64,000 nt of DNA, taken from Neurospora tetrasperma FGSC 2508 (Eukaryota; Ascomycota; Sordariomycetes; Sordariales; Sordariaceae). Position numbers and translations under genes: made by a program. Positions 12,276 through 23,969 of this stretch are shown here, piece after piece. Location of the stretch: contig NW_009799179.1 of NCBI RefSeq assembly GCF_000213175.1, positions 1,003,713-1,067,712 on the forward strand. The letters run 5' to 3'. The notes beneath the pieces were generated by a model. It was not told the origin of the DNA. It saw nothing but the letters and a program-made list of their open reading frames with translations, and did not search any database. Within the stretch, counting starts at the first letter, position 1; each line of letters begins with the position of its first letter.

Positions 12276-13803
12276 CGTGTGACTTGATGCACGGGCGGCT
12301 GTAAATGGCCAAGGTAAGCGGGCCGAGATCTTGTGGGCGGGTCCGATCAACCGGGCGCCCTTGGAAGTGTTGTTGGGAAGATGGAGTTGTAGTGAAGGCG
12401 CGGGACTTTATGATCTCCGCGATACTTCCCGACGACAATCGCAAGATCCAAGATTGAGGTGTGATTGATGATATGACTATCACAGCGTTCGGCGTGTCCG
12501 GGGGTATCGAAAGCTCGCCTTCGTGATTGTATTATGCCGCAGTGCCCTTATACATGCGCGAGGTTGCACCACTGGCTAAAGCAACATACAGCCACGGTTT
12601 GTTGGCTTTTCGATATGTGACGCAGGCCGCAAGGTGGCAAGCTGTAAAGGCAAGCAGGGCGCAAGCAGAAAGGGTGAGGTAGAGGAATGAGGACGAATTA
12701 CAAGAAGAGAAAGCAGACGGTGGGCCGTTGTCAAGAACAACACAGCAGCTGGTGGTGTTTACGTTGGGCCGGTATATTGAGAGGATGGCTGGCTGTGCAG
12801 AGCTTAGTGTCGTGAAGGATTCGCCAATGGGGACAAGGTGCCATCTCGTATGTATATGCCGTCGGCGTCCCTCATCTCATCCAATTTGGAGCCCAGTCCA
12901 ATGCTGTGCTGCGCAGAACCGCAGTTTTCCCTAGCATCCCATTAACATGCAACGCCTCGGCGTGACTGTTTACCGTTTTACAGGGGTGTCCAAACCTTGT
13001 TCCAACCACTTCCCGCTCCATGTGCGTCGAAACACCACGGCAGTCCCGCTCCGGATCTCGAGGTTTCACCCAATCACCTGGCGCCATTGATGCTTTTATG
13101 ATCGGCGTTTTCCAATCCGGGAGGCTCTTTTGGGCAAGGCGTTTGCGTGAAGGACCATAAGAGAAGGACAGTGACAGACAAGAGGTAGCATCGCAGACGT
13201 GATGGTTGACCAAAATCGGGAGGTTTTGCGTCGGGTTCCGAAACCTTGCTCGGCTCAGAGGAGAGGCTATGCAACATGGTCCAAGAGAGATGGGGATCTG
13301 GACGCCAGTGGACCGGACCGACCGCATATGGCAGACAGGGGTGATGGAGCAATGGTTGGTTTCCTCGAGTTGGCTGTTGGTTCCCCTTCAGACTCTCCCT
13401 TGATGTTACCCGACCGAGAACGCCTTCGCTTGTTCCCATAAACCGTCACTCTCCTCAGCCTCAGCTTCCACGCCTGCGGGGAAATCCTTTGCGTGAGCAG
13501 GTCACACCTTTCTGCTGTTCGTATTCCCCCAGATGGCATTCGATGTTTGTCCGGGGCATGTTAATTGCATGGGGTGGGGTCTCGTTGGTGACCATCCCCT
13601 CTCGCCCTCGTATAGATTTAACTAGACCATCGCTTGACCCTTAGCTCCCCGTACGTTTCAAAGGAGCATAGAGTGTCATCAGGAGTGCTGCTGAAGGAGG
13701 TACTTGCATTGCGGCAAGTGTAAGCGAGTGTGAATGAAGGTGTTGCGGACCCGTCAAGATATCAGGGACCAGGTGCAGGGCATGGTTGGTGATCAGATAA
13801 GTC
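12276..13803. other. Intergenic region left of the assembly gap
   Basis: No supported gene. The part next to 12275 would be the promoter of the minus-strand membrane-protein gene. The right end is cut by the assembly gap, so a gene hidden in the gap could begin or end here. Confidence 0.5.
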
Positions 13804-14558
13804 NNNNNNNNNNNNNNNNNNNNNNNNNNNNNNNNNNNNNNNNNNNNNNNNNNNNNNNNNNNNNNNNNNNNNNNNNNNNNNNNNNNNNNNNNNNNNNNNN
13901 NNNNNNNNNNNNNNNNNNNNNNNNNNNNNNNNNNNNNNNNNNNNNNNNNNNNNNNNNNNNNNNNNNNNNNNNNNNNNNNNNNNNNNNNNNNNNNNNNNNN
14001 NNNNNNNNNNNNNNNNNNNNNNNNNNNNNNNNNNNNNNNNNNNNNNNNNNNNNNNNNNNNNNNNNNNNNNNNNNNNNNNNNNNNNNNNNNNNNNNNNNNN
14101 NNNNNNNNNNNNNNNNNNNNNNNNNNNNNNNNNNNNNNNNNNNNNNNNNNNNNNNNNNNNNNNNNNNNNNNNNNNNNNNNNNNNNNNNNNNNNNNNNNNN
14201 NNNNNNNNNNNNNNNNNNNNNNNNNNNNNNNNNNNNNNNNNNNNNNNNNNNNNNNNNNNNNNNNNNNNNNNNNNNNNNNNNNNNNNNNNNNNNNNNNNNN
14301 NNNNNNNNNNNNNNNNNNNNNNNNNNNNNNNNNNNNNNNNNNNNNNNNNNNNNNNNNNNNNNNNNNNNNNNNNNNNNNNNNNNNNNNNNNNNNNNNNNNN
14401 NNNNNNNNNNNNNNNNNNNNNNNNNNNNNNNNNNNNNNNNNNNNNNNNNNNNNNNNNNNNNNNNNNNNNNNNNNNNNNNNNNNNNNNNNNNNNNNNNNNN
14501 NNNNNNNNNNNNNNNNNNNNNNNNNNNNNNNNNNNNNNNNNNNNNNNNNNNNNNNNNN
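13804..14558. other. Assembly gap (run of N)
   Basis: About 755 unknown bases. Any open frame reported across this run is an artefact. Confidence 1.
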
Positions 14559-15255
14559 GTTTTCTGTTTGCCAAGTCCCGAAACACCAAGGGGTTGATGT
14601 TAAACACATTCAACGGCGAAACGAAGAGCCAAGCATTTCAGTTTCCTCAGACAAGAAACTATTCCGTCATTCTTGTCTTCTTCGGTTTCAGTTGCCGCTT
14701 GGCGATTTGGCCCTGCCGCCGCCTATTTGAATGAAGGATGGCTCGTGCACTTCATTGCTGGAAGAAGCTACCTCGGCTAGGTACCTCTACCGGGCAATTG
14801 ACTGCCAAGTGGAAGACATGGGACAACACTGTCTCCCAGGCACAGACACCGAGGTCAGCCTCAACCATCCCGTCTCGTTCCTCGAGTGCCTGATCATGCG
14901 CATTCCACTTCGATGAACCAATTCCCAGCCTCCTGCCCTGGCCCTTCCATTCTAGATTGTCAATTTCCATCCGACGCCAACACCCAGCGCTAGTTACACC
15001 AAGAAAGCTTATTTTGCTACCTCCTCGTGTGCCATCCATCACCTGTCATCCATCCGGCATACATCCGGCAGCATCGCGTCACGCATCCATGAGTCCAGCA
15101 CAGGGGCACCAGCAGCTGTAGCACACCACCCTGACCTCATATCCGCCTTCGTCCGTCGGTCGCAAACTGCCAACTGCAATTTCGACGCGCCATCACATCT
15201 CGACAAAACCTTGTGACGAGCCCACCTTTGCATGGAGGGAGAGCCTCTCTGATCC
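14559..15255. other. Probable promoter and 5' untranslated region of GPI2
   Basis: No coding frame is supported. The stretch is CT- and CA-rich near 14980-15250, as expected for a fungal 5' untranslated region, and contains a CTAGGTACCT word at 14776. Confidence 0.4.
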
Positions 15256-17343
15256 ATGGCCCCTCCCTCGGGCCTCCACCAAACCGCCTTATCCTCCGAC
15301 TTCGAGACCCCGTTTCCGCCCCTCGTCCGATCGTCTACCGCGCCCGTCGCTTTCAAGTCGCATCGCGCCGATCCCTCCCATCTGGCCCCCGAAGATGCCT
15401 ACTCCCCCGTGTCCCCGCCGCGCCGAACCAGTCTCTACAATGTAGACGGCAGTGGCAGTGGCAGCGGCAGCGGCAGCGGCACCAACGCGCCCAATGGCTC
15501 CGCGAACGAGCTACGTCCAAGACTTATCAGGCGCAAAGAGGGCAGCAGGAGCAGGAGCAGGAGGAGGCAGAGGCGCTTTCAGAAGCTGCTTTGGGTGAAG
15601 CAGTCATATCCCGACAACTACACCGACCAGGCCACCTTTCTCGAGAAGCTCCAGCGCAACCCGCGCGTCAAGCCGTACGACTTTTGGCCTCTTGTTGCCG
15701 ACTCGACCGTCATTGTCCAACAAGTATGCTCCGTCATCATCTTCGTTGTCTGCTTCGTCGGCATTTTCCAAGAGCGTGTCAGCCCCGTGTCTGTGGTAGG
15801 CTTCGGCAGCTTTGCGACCTTCATCGGCTGGCTACTATGGGATTGGTGGGTTGGGGAGGAGAGTCTGGGAGCGCAACGCGCAATGGATGGGACTACACAT
15901 TCACATAGAGGGCGAGACCCTCGTCCCGTACGGCGTCAGGACTCTCTTGGTGGTCCGACTCGGAACGCGAGCATCGTAAGTCTTCCGGGAGCCGGAGCGG
16001 GAGCGGGGACGGGAGCAGCGACATCGACACCAGCGTCTGCCCTGCCTTCAACGGCGCCGTCCCCGCGTCTTGATCAACATCTACACATCCCCCGCTTCAG
16101 CATCGGTCCAACCGACTCGCGCTCCGCAAGTATCGAGCCCTCTACTGCCGCCGCCTCCCCTGCCGGCTCGCGGGCCCAATCGGTCGCCGACTTCCACGAA
16201 GCCCACTACGGCCACCACCGGCAACGGTCCTCGATTTCCTCCCCCATTCGCGGCGGCGGCGTTCTTCCTGGAAATAGCCGCCTCCAGCTCCGTCTATCCA
16301 CCATCAAATCCGCCGTCCTCATCTACTTCACCCTCTTGGGCCTCTCTCCAATCCTCAAGTCGTTGACACGCTCAACCTCCTCCGACTCCATCTGGGCTAT
16401 CTCCTTCTGGCTGCTTGCCATCAACATCTTCTTTTTCGACTACTCCATCAACAACAACAACCCCTTCACACAAGCAACCATCACCAACCCTCATTCCAAC
16501 CAAACCGGCGGTATCGTAACCGGAGGCTCGACCCCAGCGCCAGCCGGAGCCGCATTGAGAGCCGGAGCCGGAACCGGAGCCGCAACGCCCCTCATCCCAA
16601 CTTTGACCTCAACCTCCCCTCCCACAAGCGGCACTTCCACGCCTGCCACCAACGCCGGCACCGGCACCAGCACCAGCTCGAGGCCCGTCCACGGTACTTC
16701 TTCTTCCACCCCCACCGCCGTCCCCACCGCAACAGGCGGCACAACCACCCCCATCCCAGCGCAGCACAAGTTCCCCATCGCCTCTCTCTCCACCAACGCC
16801 GCCCTGATGGCCTCGACCGTGCTCGCCTCTCGCCTACCGTCCACCGGACAAGTCTTCTCCTTAACCTTGTTCTCCATCGAAGTCTTTGGTCTCTTCCCCG
16901 TCTTCCGTCGGTACGCTCGCCACCGTTCATTTCGGTACCACGTCATCCTGACTGTCCTTCTCTTGCTGGGAGCAGGAGCCGGAGTGGGCATTATTATCGG
17001 GGCGCCTTGTCCCCCTTCCGGATCTACTTCTTCTTCTTCCGTTTCAATGGCCGCCGCCGCCGCCGCCGGTGGAGCAGGAAGAGAGTTGTTGGTAATATCA
17101 CCAGAAGAGGTAGTAGACGGAGGAATGACTTTAGGATGGACAAGAGGGGTGTGTGAGTGCTGGCAAACGTGGCTCAAACACTCGCTCCTCGGCATGATTG
17201 TTTCTTGCCTGATTGCCGCGGTGGCCATGGGCGGGTGCAGCTGGTGGCTGATTGGGTTGCAAAAGTACAAGAACGAGATTTACGGGCCGTGGGACCCGGC
17301 GAGGCCGATTATTATTAGTAGACGGTATTACGATGATGAATGA
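15256..17343 (+). CDS. GPI2: GPI2/PIG-C subunit of GPI-N-acetylglucosaminyltransferase
   Basis: Subunit of the ER-membrane complex that transfers GlcNAc to phosphatidylinositol, the first step of GPI-anchor synthesis. A single exon encodes 695 residues from the ATG at 15256. The family's opening motif is clear near residue 110 (KLLWVKQSYPDNYTD), followed by the two first membrane helices (IVQQVCSVIIFVVCFVGIF and the stretch ending WLLWDWW). Further conserved membrane segments follow around residues 350-400 (AVLIYFTLLGLSPILKSL; IWAISFWLLAINIFFFDY) and at the C-terminus. Yeast Gpi2 is about 280 residues from memory, so this protein is more than twice as long. The extra length is low-complexity sequence: a Gly/Ser-repeat N-terminus, a loop of about 150 residues after the second helix, and a Thr/Ala/Gly/Ser-rich loop at about 415-510. 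No introns are needed. It is convergent with transaldolase. Confidence 0.88.
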   Translation: MAPPSGLHQTALSSDFETPFPPLVRSSTAPVAFKSHRADPSHLAPEDAYSPVSPPRRTSLYNVDGSGSGSGSGSGTNAPNGSANELRPRLIRRKEGSRSRSRRRQRRFQKLLWVKQSYPDNYTDQATFLEKLQRNPRVKPYDFWPLVADSTVIVQQVCSVIIFVVCFVGIFQERVSPVSVVGFGSFATFIGWLLWDWWVGEESLGAQRAMDGTTHSHRGRDPRPVRRQDSLGGPTRNASIVSLPGAGAGAGTGAATSTPASALPSTAPSPRLDQHLHIPRFSIGPTDSRSASIEPSTAAASPAGSRAQSVADFHEAHYGHHRQRSSISSPIRGGGVLPGNSRLQLRLSTIKSAVLIYFTLLGLSPILKSLTRSTSSDSIWAISFWLLAINIFFFDYSINNNNPFTQATITNPHSNQTGGIVTGGSTPAPAGAALRAGAGTGAATPLIPTLTSTSPPTSGTSTPATNAGTGTSTSSRPVHGTSSSTPTAVPTATGGTTTPIPAQHKFPIASLSTNAALMASTVLASRLPSTGQVFSLTLFSIEVFGLFPVFRRYARHRSFRYHVILTVLLLLGAGAGVGIIIGAPCPPSGSTSSSSVSMAAAAAAGGAGRELLVISPEEVVDGGMTLGWTRGVCECWQTWLKHSLLGMIVSCLIAAVAMGGCSWWLIGLQKYKNEIYGPWDPARPIIISRRYYDDE
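15449..15482 (+). repeat. GGCAGY hexamer repeat coding for Gly-Ser
   Basis: An in-frame tandem repeat of six-base units encodes alternating Ser and Gly near residue 67 of GPI2. It is a likely site of length variation. Confidence 0.8.
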
Positions 17344-17899
17344 AACGGACACTGTTGTTGTTGTTGTTGTTGTATAAAGGGGTGGGTTTAGTAGATTCAG
17401 AATAGATAATGTTTCTCTTGTTTTTGGGTATATAAAGCTAGATTGGATCCGCGATATGATGCGTTTGTTGTATGGTCTAATGGATGTTGTATGATGAAAA
17501 TGAAGTGGAAGACATGTGTGGTGGTGGTGGTGGTTTGCATCCTTCCTGACAATGATCATAGAGACAAATCATATCACCCACACTTTCACATGCCACTCAC
17601 TCATGAACAACGGCAGACATCGACCGCCATGTTTTCATCCCAATTGATGCGAGTTCGGATGACATGTACCGTTGTCGGGTCACCTCAAGTCAACAGACCT
17701 CTTCAGACTCTCAATGACTTGCATAACACGTCACCTACAGTACTACAAAAGATCTAATCTTCAACTTGACCCAGTCACCGATAATATCTACACGTAATAA
17801 TGAATCCTCAATGCGGACGCAAACAGTTGCCAGAAAAAAAAAGTCATCATCATCCATTTTTGTTTCATTCTAAATTAAACCATTACTACCACCGCACGC
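17344..17899. other. Convergent 3' intergenic region, GPI2/transaldolase
   Basis: It lies between two stop codons and should hold both 3' untranslated regions. It contains a GTT triplet repeat (about 17354-17372) and a GTG triplet repeat (about 17519-17533). No gene is seen. Confidence 0.7.
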
Positions 17900-19325
17900 T
17901 TACTCAGCAAGCTTCTGCTTGATGATGTCCTTGAGGGTGACGGCATCAGCAGCGAACTTGGAGATACCCTCGCGGAGCTTCTCGACGGCCATCTGGTCCT
18001 CGTTGAAGTCGAAGCGGAAAGTAGGCTCGCTGTTGATGTAGGTCTTCTTCTCGATCGAGAGGCTGGCGGCGTCGGCAGCGTTGAGCTTCTGGGGGACGGG
18101 AGCATCGGAGTTGAGGAGCTCCTCGAGGAGGTTGGGCTATTTTCATGTTCTGTTAGCACATATTTCTGCAAAGTATTGCAGCATGAGATGAAGATGAAGA
18201 CATACGGAGATGGTCAGGTAGTCGCAGCCAGCGAGCTCAGTGATCTCGCCAATGTTGCGGAAAGAGGCACCCATGACAATGGTCTTGTAGCCGAACTTCT
18301 TGTAGTAGTTGAAGATGGTCTTGACGGAAGCCACACCGGGGTCCTCCTCCTTGGAGTAGTTCTTGCCGGTGTGAGCCTTGAACCAGTCGAGGATACGGCC
18401 GACGAAGGGGGAGATGAGGAAGGCACCGGCCTCAGCGGCGGCGATGGCCTGGGTAAGGGAGAACATGAGGGTGAGGTTGCAGTTGATGCCGTGGTCGCGC
18501 TGGAGGATCTCGGCAGCCTTGATACCCTCCCAGGTGGAGGCGATCTTGATCAGGACGCGGTCCTTGGAGATACCCTCGGCCTCGTAGAGCTGTTGGTGGC
18601 AAGGTCAGTCATTGCGAGTCTAAATCAGGGAGCTCAGGAGGCAACATATTCAGAAACACGCACCTTGATGATGTGGAGAGCCTTGTCGACGGAAGCCTTG
18701 GTGTCGAAGGAGAGAGCGGCATCGACCTCAGTGGAGACCTTGCCGGGGACGATCTCGAGAATCTTCTTGCCGAACTGAACAAGGAGGTAGTCGAGAGCGG
18801 CATCGACCTTCTCCTCGGGGGAGCCGGGGCCCTTCTTGGCATCGGCGATGGCGGCGTCGAGGAGAGCGCCGTACTCGGGCTTCTTGGTAGCGGCGAGAAT
18901 CAGGGAGGGGTTGGTGGTGGCATCCTGGGGCTTGTACTTGGCCATGGTAGCGAAGTCGCCTGTTGGAAGCAAGAAATCGTTAGCATCATTGGAAACATGG
19001 TGATGATGTTCTGCTCCTGCATCGGAGGGGAGATGGCGGAAGAAGCTTACCTGAGTCACAGACGACAACCTATACATTGCGCAAAGATGCAGCGGTTAGC
19101 AGCTCGTTCACCAAATTTTGTCGCAGAATACCGCAAAACAAATGCGAACAGAATGAAGCATCTCGCATCATGGCCAAATCCCATCAAATTGCGATGGTTC
19201 GTCTGGGAAGCTTCACAAAAAGCCCCCGAATCATCGGATGAGGGGTTTGGCGGGGTACAGGGGGAAACAGGAATGACGGAACGTACAGTGCCAGTGGCCT
19301 TGAGCTGCTCGAGAGAGTTAGACAT
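17900..19325 (-). CDS. TAL1: Transaldolase
   Basis: Cytosolic enzyme of the non-oxidative pentose phosphate pathway; it moves a dihydroxyacetone unit from sedoheptulose 7-phosphate to glyceraldehyde 3-phosphate through a lysine Schiff base. Five coding exons fit frame and consensus splice sites: 19287-19325, 19051-19069, 18664-18959, 18206-18589 and 17900-18136 (975 nt, 324 residues, normal family length). The ATG at 19325 starts [13 protein letters not shown]. The 19-nt second exon encodes VVVCDS plus one base of the next Gly codon, giving the family sequence [20 protein letters not shown]. The Schiff-base lysine is K133 in [11 protein letters not shown], and GCDYLTIS is also typical. Introns have GTACGT, GTAAGC, GTGCGT and GTATGT donors. 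The family assignment and exon chain are secure. Confidence 0.95.
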
Positions 19326-21254
19326 TTTGGGTGGTGTGTATGAGTGAATAGTATTAGGCGTGGTTTGTTGTTGGTGTTTTGAGGGGTATCTAGCAATCAA
19401 AGAGAAAAAGTCGGTAGGTGTTTTGTTGTAGAGAAGAAGAAAAGGTGGAAAGGACTTGGGAATCCGGCGAAGTTATTGAAGGGCGAGTTCGCTTTCAAGT
19501 GGTGTTGGGGATGACGGGGAAAATGGCAACGTCTTGGCACGCTTCGCTAAGGTAGGACGTGAGTGGAATGCGGTGGATGGTGCTTGCAACGGAGCGAGGG
19601 GTCTTTTTGGTTCTTGTCCTGGTTTATTAATATGACACCTAGGGAATCCGCTTCACGGCCAAATAGCGGGGATCTCATCACCATCGTCATAACTTTCCAT
19701 CCTGGTACGCATCCTGTTTGCATATCGCCGCCGCCTCAAGTTGAGCATGGACAGTTCCTGTCAATCCAGTTCCTTGTTCGTCCCGTCTCGATGTGTTCAA
19801 ATACCAGCCCTGATCCTCCCTCGACTTTTTCGTCGACATTTTGGCCTTCTTTCAGCGCTTCTTCTGCAAGGTCCGGAAACTCTCTCGGACATCAAAGCAG
19901 TTAGTCTCATCAAGGTAGTCCCTTGATCTATCACTTCCACGCCTTCTTGGAGAAGACTCATGTGATTCTTTGCTTTGACATTTCTCAGTTCTTGTTCCCC
20001 CTCTTCCCGTCACAAACCGCACTTCTCCGACCATTTGCCATTTCTGGCCAGCCCGGCCAGCACGGCCAGTTTCACAGAAGCCATGTGGCGAGTCCAAGTC
20101 ATTGTTCAATCCGAGCACCCAAGCAGAGGCACCAGGGACCTCGATGGCCGCCTTCCGCCTCGGCCGTCAATGCCGAACTTTCCTCCCGGGTTCTGGTTAT
20201 GGTCTCAGTTCTAGGGTCCAAAGAACGAAACCGTTTTCACCGTTTCCTCCTGATCAACACCTTTCATCCGGAGCATCCAACACATCGTCAATCCCGCTTC
20301 CTCATCCCAATTCGGATCCCATTCCATCTCTTACACCATCACTGACCACACATCAGTCAGCATTGCAGCTAAACAACAGTCACCCGTCCTTCAGGCACCG
20401 TCGTGGGCTGCGTCCCTGCGTGGGGGTTAGTCGTTTGGGACTTTTGGGGGTGCTTTCGGGGGTTGGGGTTTTGTTAGTGCGGCGCAGCGTGAATGTTAGT
20501 GATGCCATAACGTCACGCCCAGTCTTCGCTAGTCTCGGCAGTGACCCCATTCGGATCGGCCGGGGGTGTGTTTACGGGGCTCCACTGCTTTTATGTCACC
20601 AGTGCAGTGACAGTCATCGATGTCGTTTTTGGAACAATACCGATGCTTGCCTTCGTTGTCAATGATAGTCCTAGTATTTGAGTTGATTGTCAGTTTGGCA
20701 GAAGTGACACCTATTAACCACCTCTAACAACAACCATATGGATCACACGCATCTCTTGATCCTTACTATTGGGCACTTTCGACATTCTGTCATGTTTCCA
20801 GCCCCCAGGAGACTTGCGGTTCCACAGCTCGGTGCAAATGGAGCTTGAGCTGACCAATTTACCCGGCCACGTTTCTGACAATCCAACTGCCTTTTTATCC
20901 GGCCGGCGATTTTTGCGGCGAGACTTTCACAGATCAACACCGCCATAGTCCCTACCTATTGTTAGCTCCGGCGATCGGCAGTTTCTTGTAAACCACATAT
21001 ACACGTATATCACTCGTCATTTCAGTTCACAAATACACTAGACATGTTGATATGACAAAAGATGGCGGTTGAGCATTTCGAAACCGAATCAATTATCCCA
21101 AGTTCTTTTCTCCCTTTTGATTATCATGAACACCTAAGGATATCATCTTTTGCACGCCTCTCACGCCCCCGCCTTGCCCTGCTCCTTATAGCTTGAGAAA
21201 AGCAACAAAACTCTCCGGCATAACACACTTCTCCGGTATAAGCACCGACAGATT
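19326..21254. other. Intergenic region between transaldolase promoter and SND1 3' end
   Basis: It should contain the transaldolase promoter and, at the right, the SND1 3' untranslated region. A 173-codon open frame at 20144-20665 is listed separately with low confidence. Nothing else is recognised. Confidence 0.5.
20144..20665 (+). CDS. Doubtful open frame with mitochondrial-presequence-like start
   Basis: An ATG at 20144 opens 173 codons. The first residues (MAAFRLGRQCRTFLPGSGYG) are basic and lack acidic residues, like a mitochondrial presequence. A hydrophobic stretch (LGLLGVLSGVGVLLVRR) lies around residue 110. The remainder is Ser/Pro/His-rich and matches no family I know. It could be a first exon whose partners I cannot see, or chance. 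No supporting splice chain was found. Confidence 0.2.
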   Translation: MAAFRLGRQCRTFLPGSGYGLSSRVQRTKPFSPFPPDQHLSSGASNTSSIPLPHPNSDPIPSLTPSLTTHQSALQLNNSHPSFRHRRGLRPCVGVSRLGLLGVLSGVGVLLVRRSVNVSDAITSRPVFASLGSDPIRIGRGCVYGAPLLLCHQCSDSHRCRFWNNTDACLRCQ

Positions 21255-23969
21255 CTAGTCCTCAGTGATATCGCCATACTCCCACATACCAAGACGCGTA
21301 TCCTTGGCCTGTTCTTGAGCCTTCCTGTACGACTTCAACGTCTTCTCGAACACGGGGCTCCTTTCCCACGCCTTGAGCTTCATGGGAACCATGGCGTATC
21401 CGGTCGAGAGGATCTCGCGGTTGAGAGATGAATCAGGATCCTTGGCATCCTTGGGGTCATAGATGGTAATGTAGCTGAGACCCTCCTTGTTGTCAATGTA
21501 GTCAAAGCTGCCGACGAGCTGTCTGCCTTCAGTCAGCTCGTAGATAATGTTGATGGCCTCGTCAAGGTAGTGAGTGGCGGACGGAAGCTGGACGAAGGAC
21601 AGGGAGGCATCAATGGCCTGGGCCTTGAGCTTCTGAACGCCAAACTGCGCGTCAAGAGGACGGAGCTTCGACCAGGGCTGCTTCTCGGAGTTACCGTAAT
21701 CGATGTAGACAACCTCGGCAACCTTGGCGGAGCGGTCGTTCGACCTGACGCGGGCTCTGTACCACTCGCCATCGGCGCTGAACTGAGCTGCGACAAGCTC
21801 ACCAGTCTTGGGCGCGTCAGGGAGGGACTTCTTGTTGGCAGGGTTGCTGTGGTACTTCTTGAACTCGTTCATGAGGGTAGTCAAGGCCGCAGTGCCCTGG
21901 CCGACCTCCTGGATCTTAAGCTTGCCATTGGCATCGACGTTGGTGATGACAATGTCACGGTAGTCGTTGCGCTTCTCCCGGATGGTGAGCTCAACCTCGG
22001 GGGCAGCCTGAGCAGCCTCTTCCTCCTCAGCGGCGTCCTGAGAAGGATCCCAGTCCTTCCATAGACCCTTACGAGCCTCCTTGGCACGCTTCTCAGCGGC
22101 GTTGAGCTCGGCAGCATTGCCGGACTTCTCGGCAGAGTATTGATGCACGGAAGCAAGACCCTCCTCAACAAGGAGCTTGGCAAAGCTCTCGCGGCCAATG
22201 TAAAGGTCACCAATGAAGCCGCCAACCTTGTCAATGTCGTGAACATCAATCTCGCAATCTCTCTGGTTGCAGCGTCGGTTGGCCAACTCAAGAGCCTCGT
22301 TTCCGAAGGGCTCACCCTCCTCCTTGGGGGTGCGGCCAGCACGGGGAGCACGGATACCGGCGAGAACCAGGGTAATCTTGACACCCTCGCGAGGGATCAA
22401 GACAGTGAAGCGAGAACCGGACTTGCAGTAGTCCACGATACCGGGAACCTTCTTTTGCCTCGAGAGGGTAGAAAGCTGAAGCTTGGCTTTTTGTGCACTC
22501 TCGGACATGTCAGTGTACTGCTTGATCTTGGGGCTTTTGCCAGACCAGATACCCTTCTTCTCTTCCTTGGCCGTCTCCTGGGCAGCGAGAAGCTCGTCGT
22601 AGTTGGAAGCGCGATCAGTGTCATCCTTGCGGTGCCTGATAACGGTAGCGTAGCCCTCCTGGACAAGCATCAGACCAATGTTCTTGCCGTCACGAGTGAC
22701 AGTGGCAACATCACGGGCCTCAAAATCATCGGTGGCAGCCTTGGAACCGTCAATCGAGACACGAACGTGCTTGCCAATGATCTTTTTGCGCAGGAACTCC
22801 TTGGCTTCCTCTCTCCAGGGAGCCTCGGAAGGCTCACCGGCTCTGGGACCACGAATGCTGCTCAAGCTGAGCCTCTTCTCCTCGCCGGCCTTGTTCCGGA
22901 CAAGGATGGTATCGGCACCGACAATCTTGGTGACAGTCACGTCGAGGTCCTTACCACCAGCAGTAGCCTTGGCAACGTGACCCTTGTGCAAGCGCAGCTG
23001 AGCGGACTGGGCCTTCTTCTCGGCAGCGCGGAGAGCAGCCATATCAGGTCCAAGGAAGACAGAGTGGAAGTCGTTGCAGCGGGCAAGGCCGTCCTGCAAG
23101 AGGAACTCGGCAATGTTGCCGTTGGGGTGAAGGATGGTAGCAACGAGCTGGCCCTGAGGGCTGGCACCGACGATCTTGACCTTCAACTTGCGCTGAAGGA
23201 GGCGGGTCTCGACAAATCTCTTGGCCTCCTCGCCATATTCCTCGGCAGGCTGCGTCTGGCCCGTGGAGGGGTTGGTCCTGGCGGCCGATGGCGTCCTGAT
23301 ACCGGCAATGAGAGTCATGACCTGGTAGTGCTTCTTGTCGCCAAGGAGAAGACGGGTAAGGAGACGGTCTCCGCTAATGACCTTCTCAATGACAGCGTCC
23401 ACGGTCTTGCCCTTCCACTGGTTGAGGAAATCGGGGCCACCAAGGTCGTTCTGGACCGCAATGAAGCCATCCTTGCCAGCGTGAAGGCCCTTTTGTTCGT
23501 CCTTTGCCTGGGTCTCGAGTTCCCTAAGCTTGTCGATTTTGTCGAGAGTCTCCTCGGAGTCGTCTTTCCTGCCGGCATCCTCCCTGACCTTGAGCCAGCC
23601 AGCCTTGACGGCAGCCTCGGGGAGCTCGGTTCCATCCTGGAGTTGCGCAATTCCATATTCCCTACCGGAGTTGGGGATGGTGTCTTGGGTTCGAAGTCAG
23701 TAATTGTTGGTGTAGGAGCAACTGAGCCAAGAGGAGGGGACAGCAAAAAGCTTACAGAGTACAGTGCACTTAATGGGCTTGCCGAGAGTCAGTTCCCTGA
23801 GGAACTCACGGGACTGGAAAGCGTATGGCTCGTCGCCATCTTTGCTCAGACGGGGAGCAGTGACATAAGCGAGAGAGAATTGGCGCTCGAGTGCTGGGTT
23901 CTTGGGGTTGGCGAGGATCAAAGTGTCGCCGCTCAGCACCGATTTTACTTGAGCGAAGAAACTAGACAT
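21255..23969 (-). CDS. SND1: Tudor-SN / staphylococcal-nuclease-domain protein 1 (SND1)
   Basis: RNA-binding protein of the Tudor staphylococcal nuclease family, linked in other eukaryotes to RNA decay, splicing and stress granules. Two exons: 23756-23969 (ATG at 23969, MSSFFAQVKSVLSGDTLIL) and 21255-23683, joined by a 72-nt intron with a GTAAGC donor and a TACTGAC branch point. The join keeps frame and gives 880 residues, the usual family length. Four staphylococcal-nuclease-like repeats run to about residue 650; visible repeat starts include VDAVIEKVISGDRLLTRLL and KVPGIVDYCKSGSRFTVLI. A Tudor domain follows at about 700-750 with an aromatic core (DGEWYRARV, VVYIDYGNSE). A partial nuclease fold ends the protein. 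As in other SND1 proteins the nuclease sites are probably degenerate, which I have not checked residue by residue. Confidence 0.95.

Noticed and set aside
13641-14613. Long open frames across 13641-14613
   Set aside because: They consist of unknown bases in the assembly gap.
16491-17270. 259-codon minus-strand open frame opposite GPI2
   Set aside because: It is opposite low-complexity GPI2 sequence and lacks any recognisable domain.
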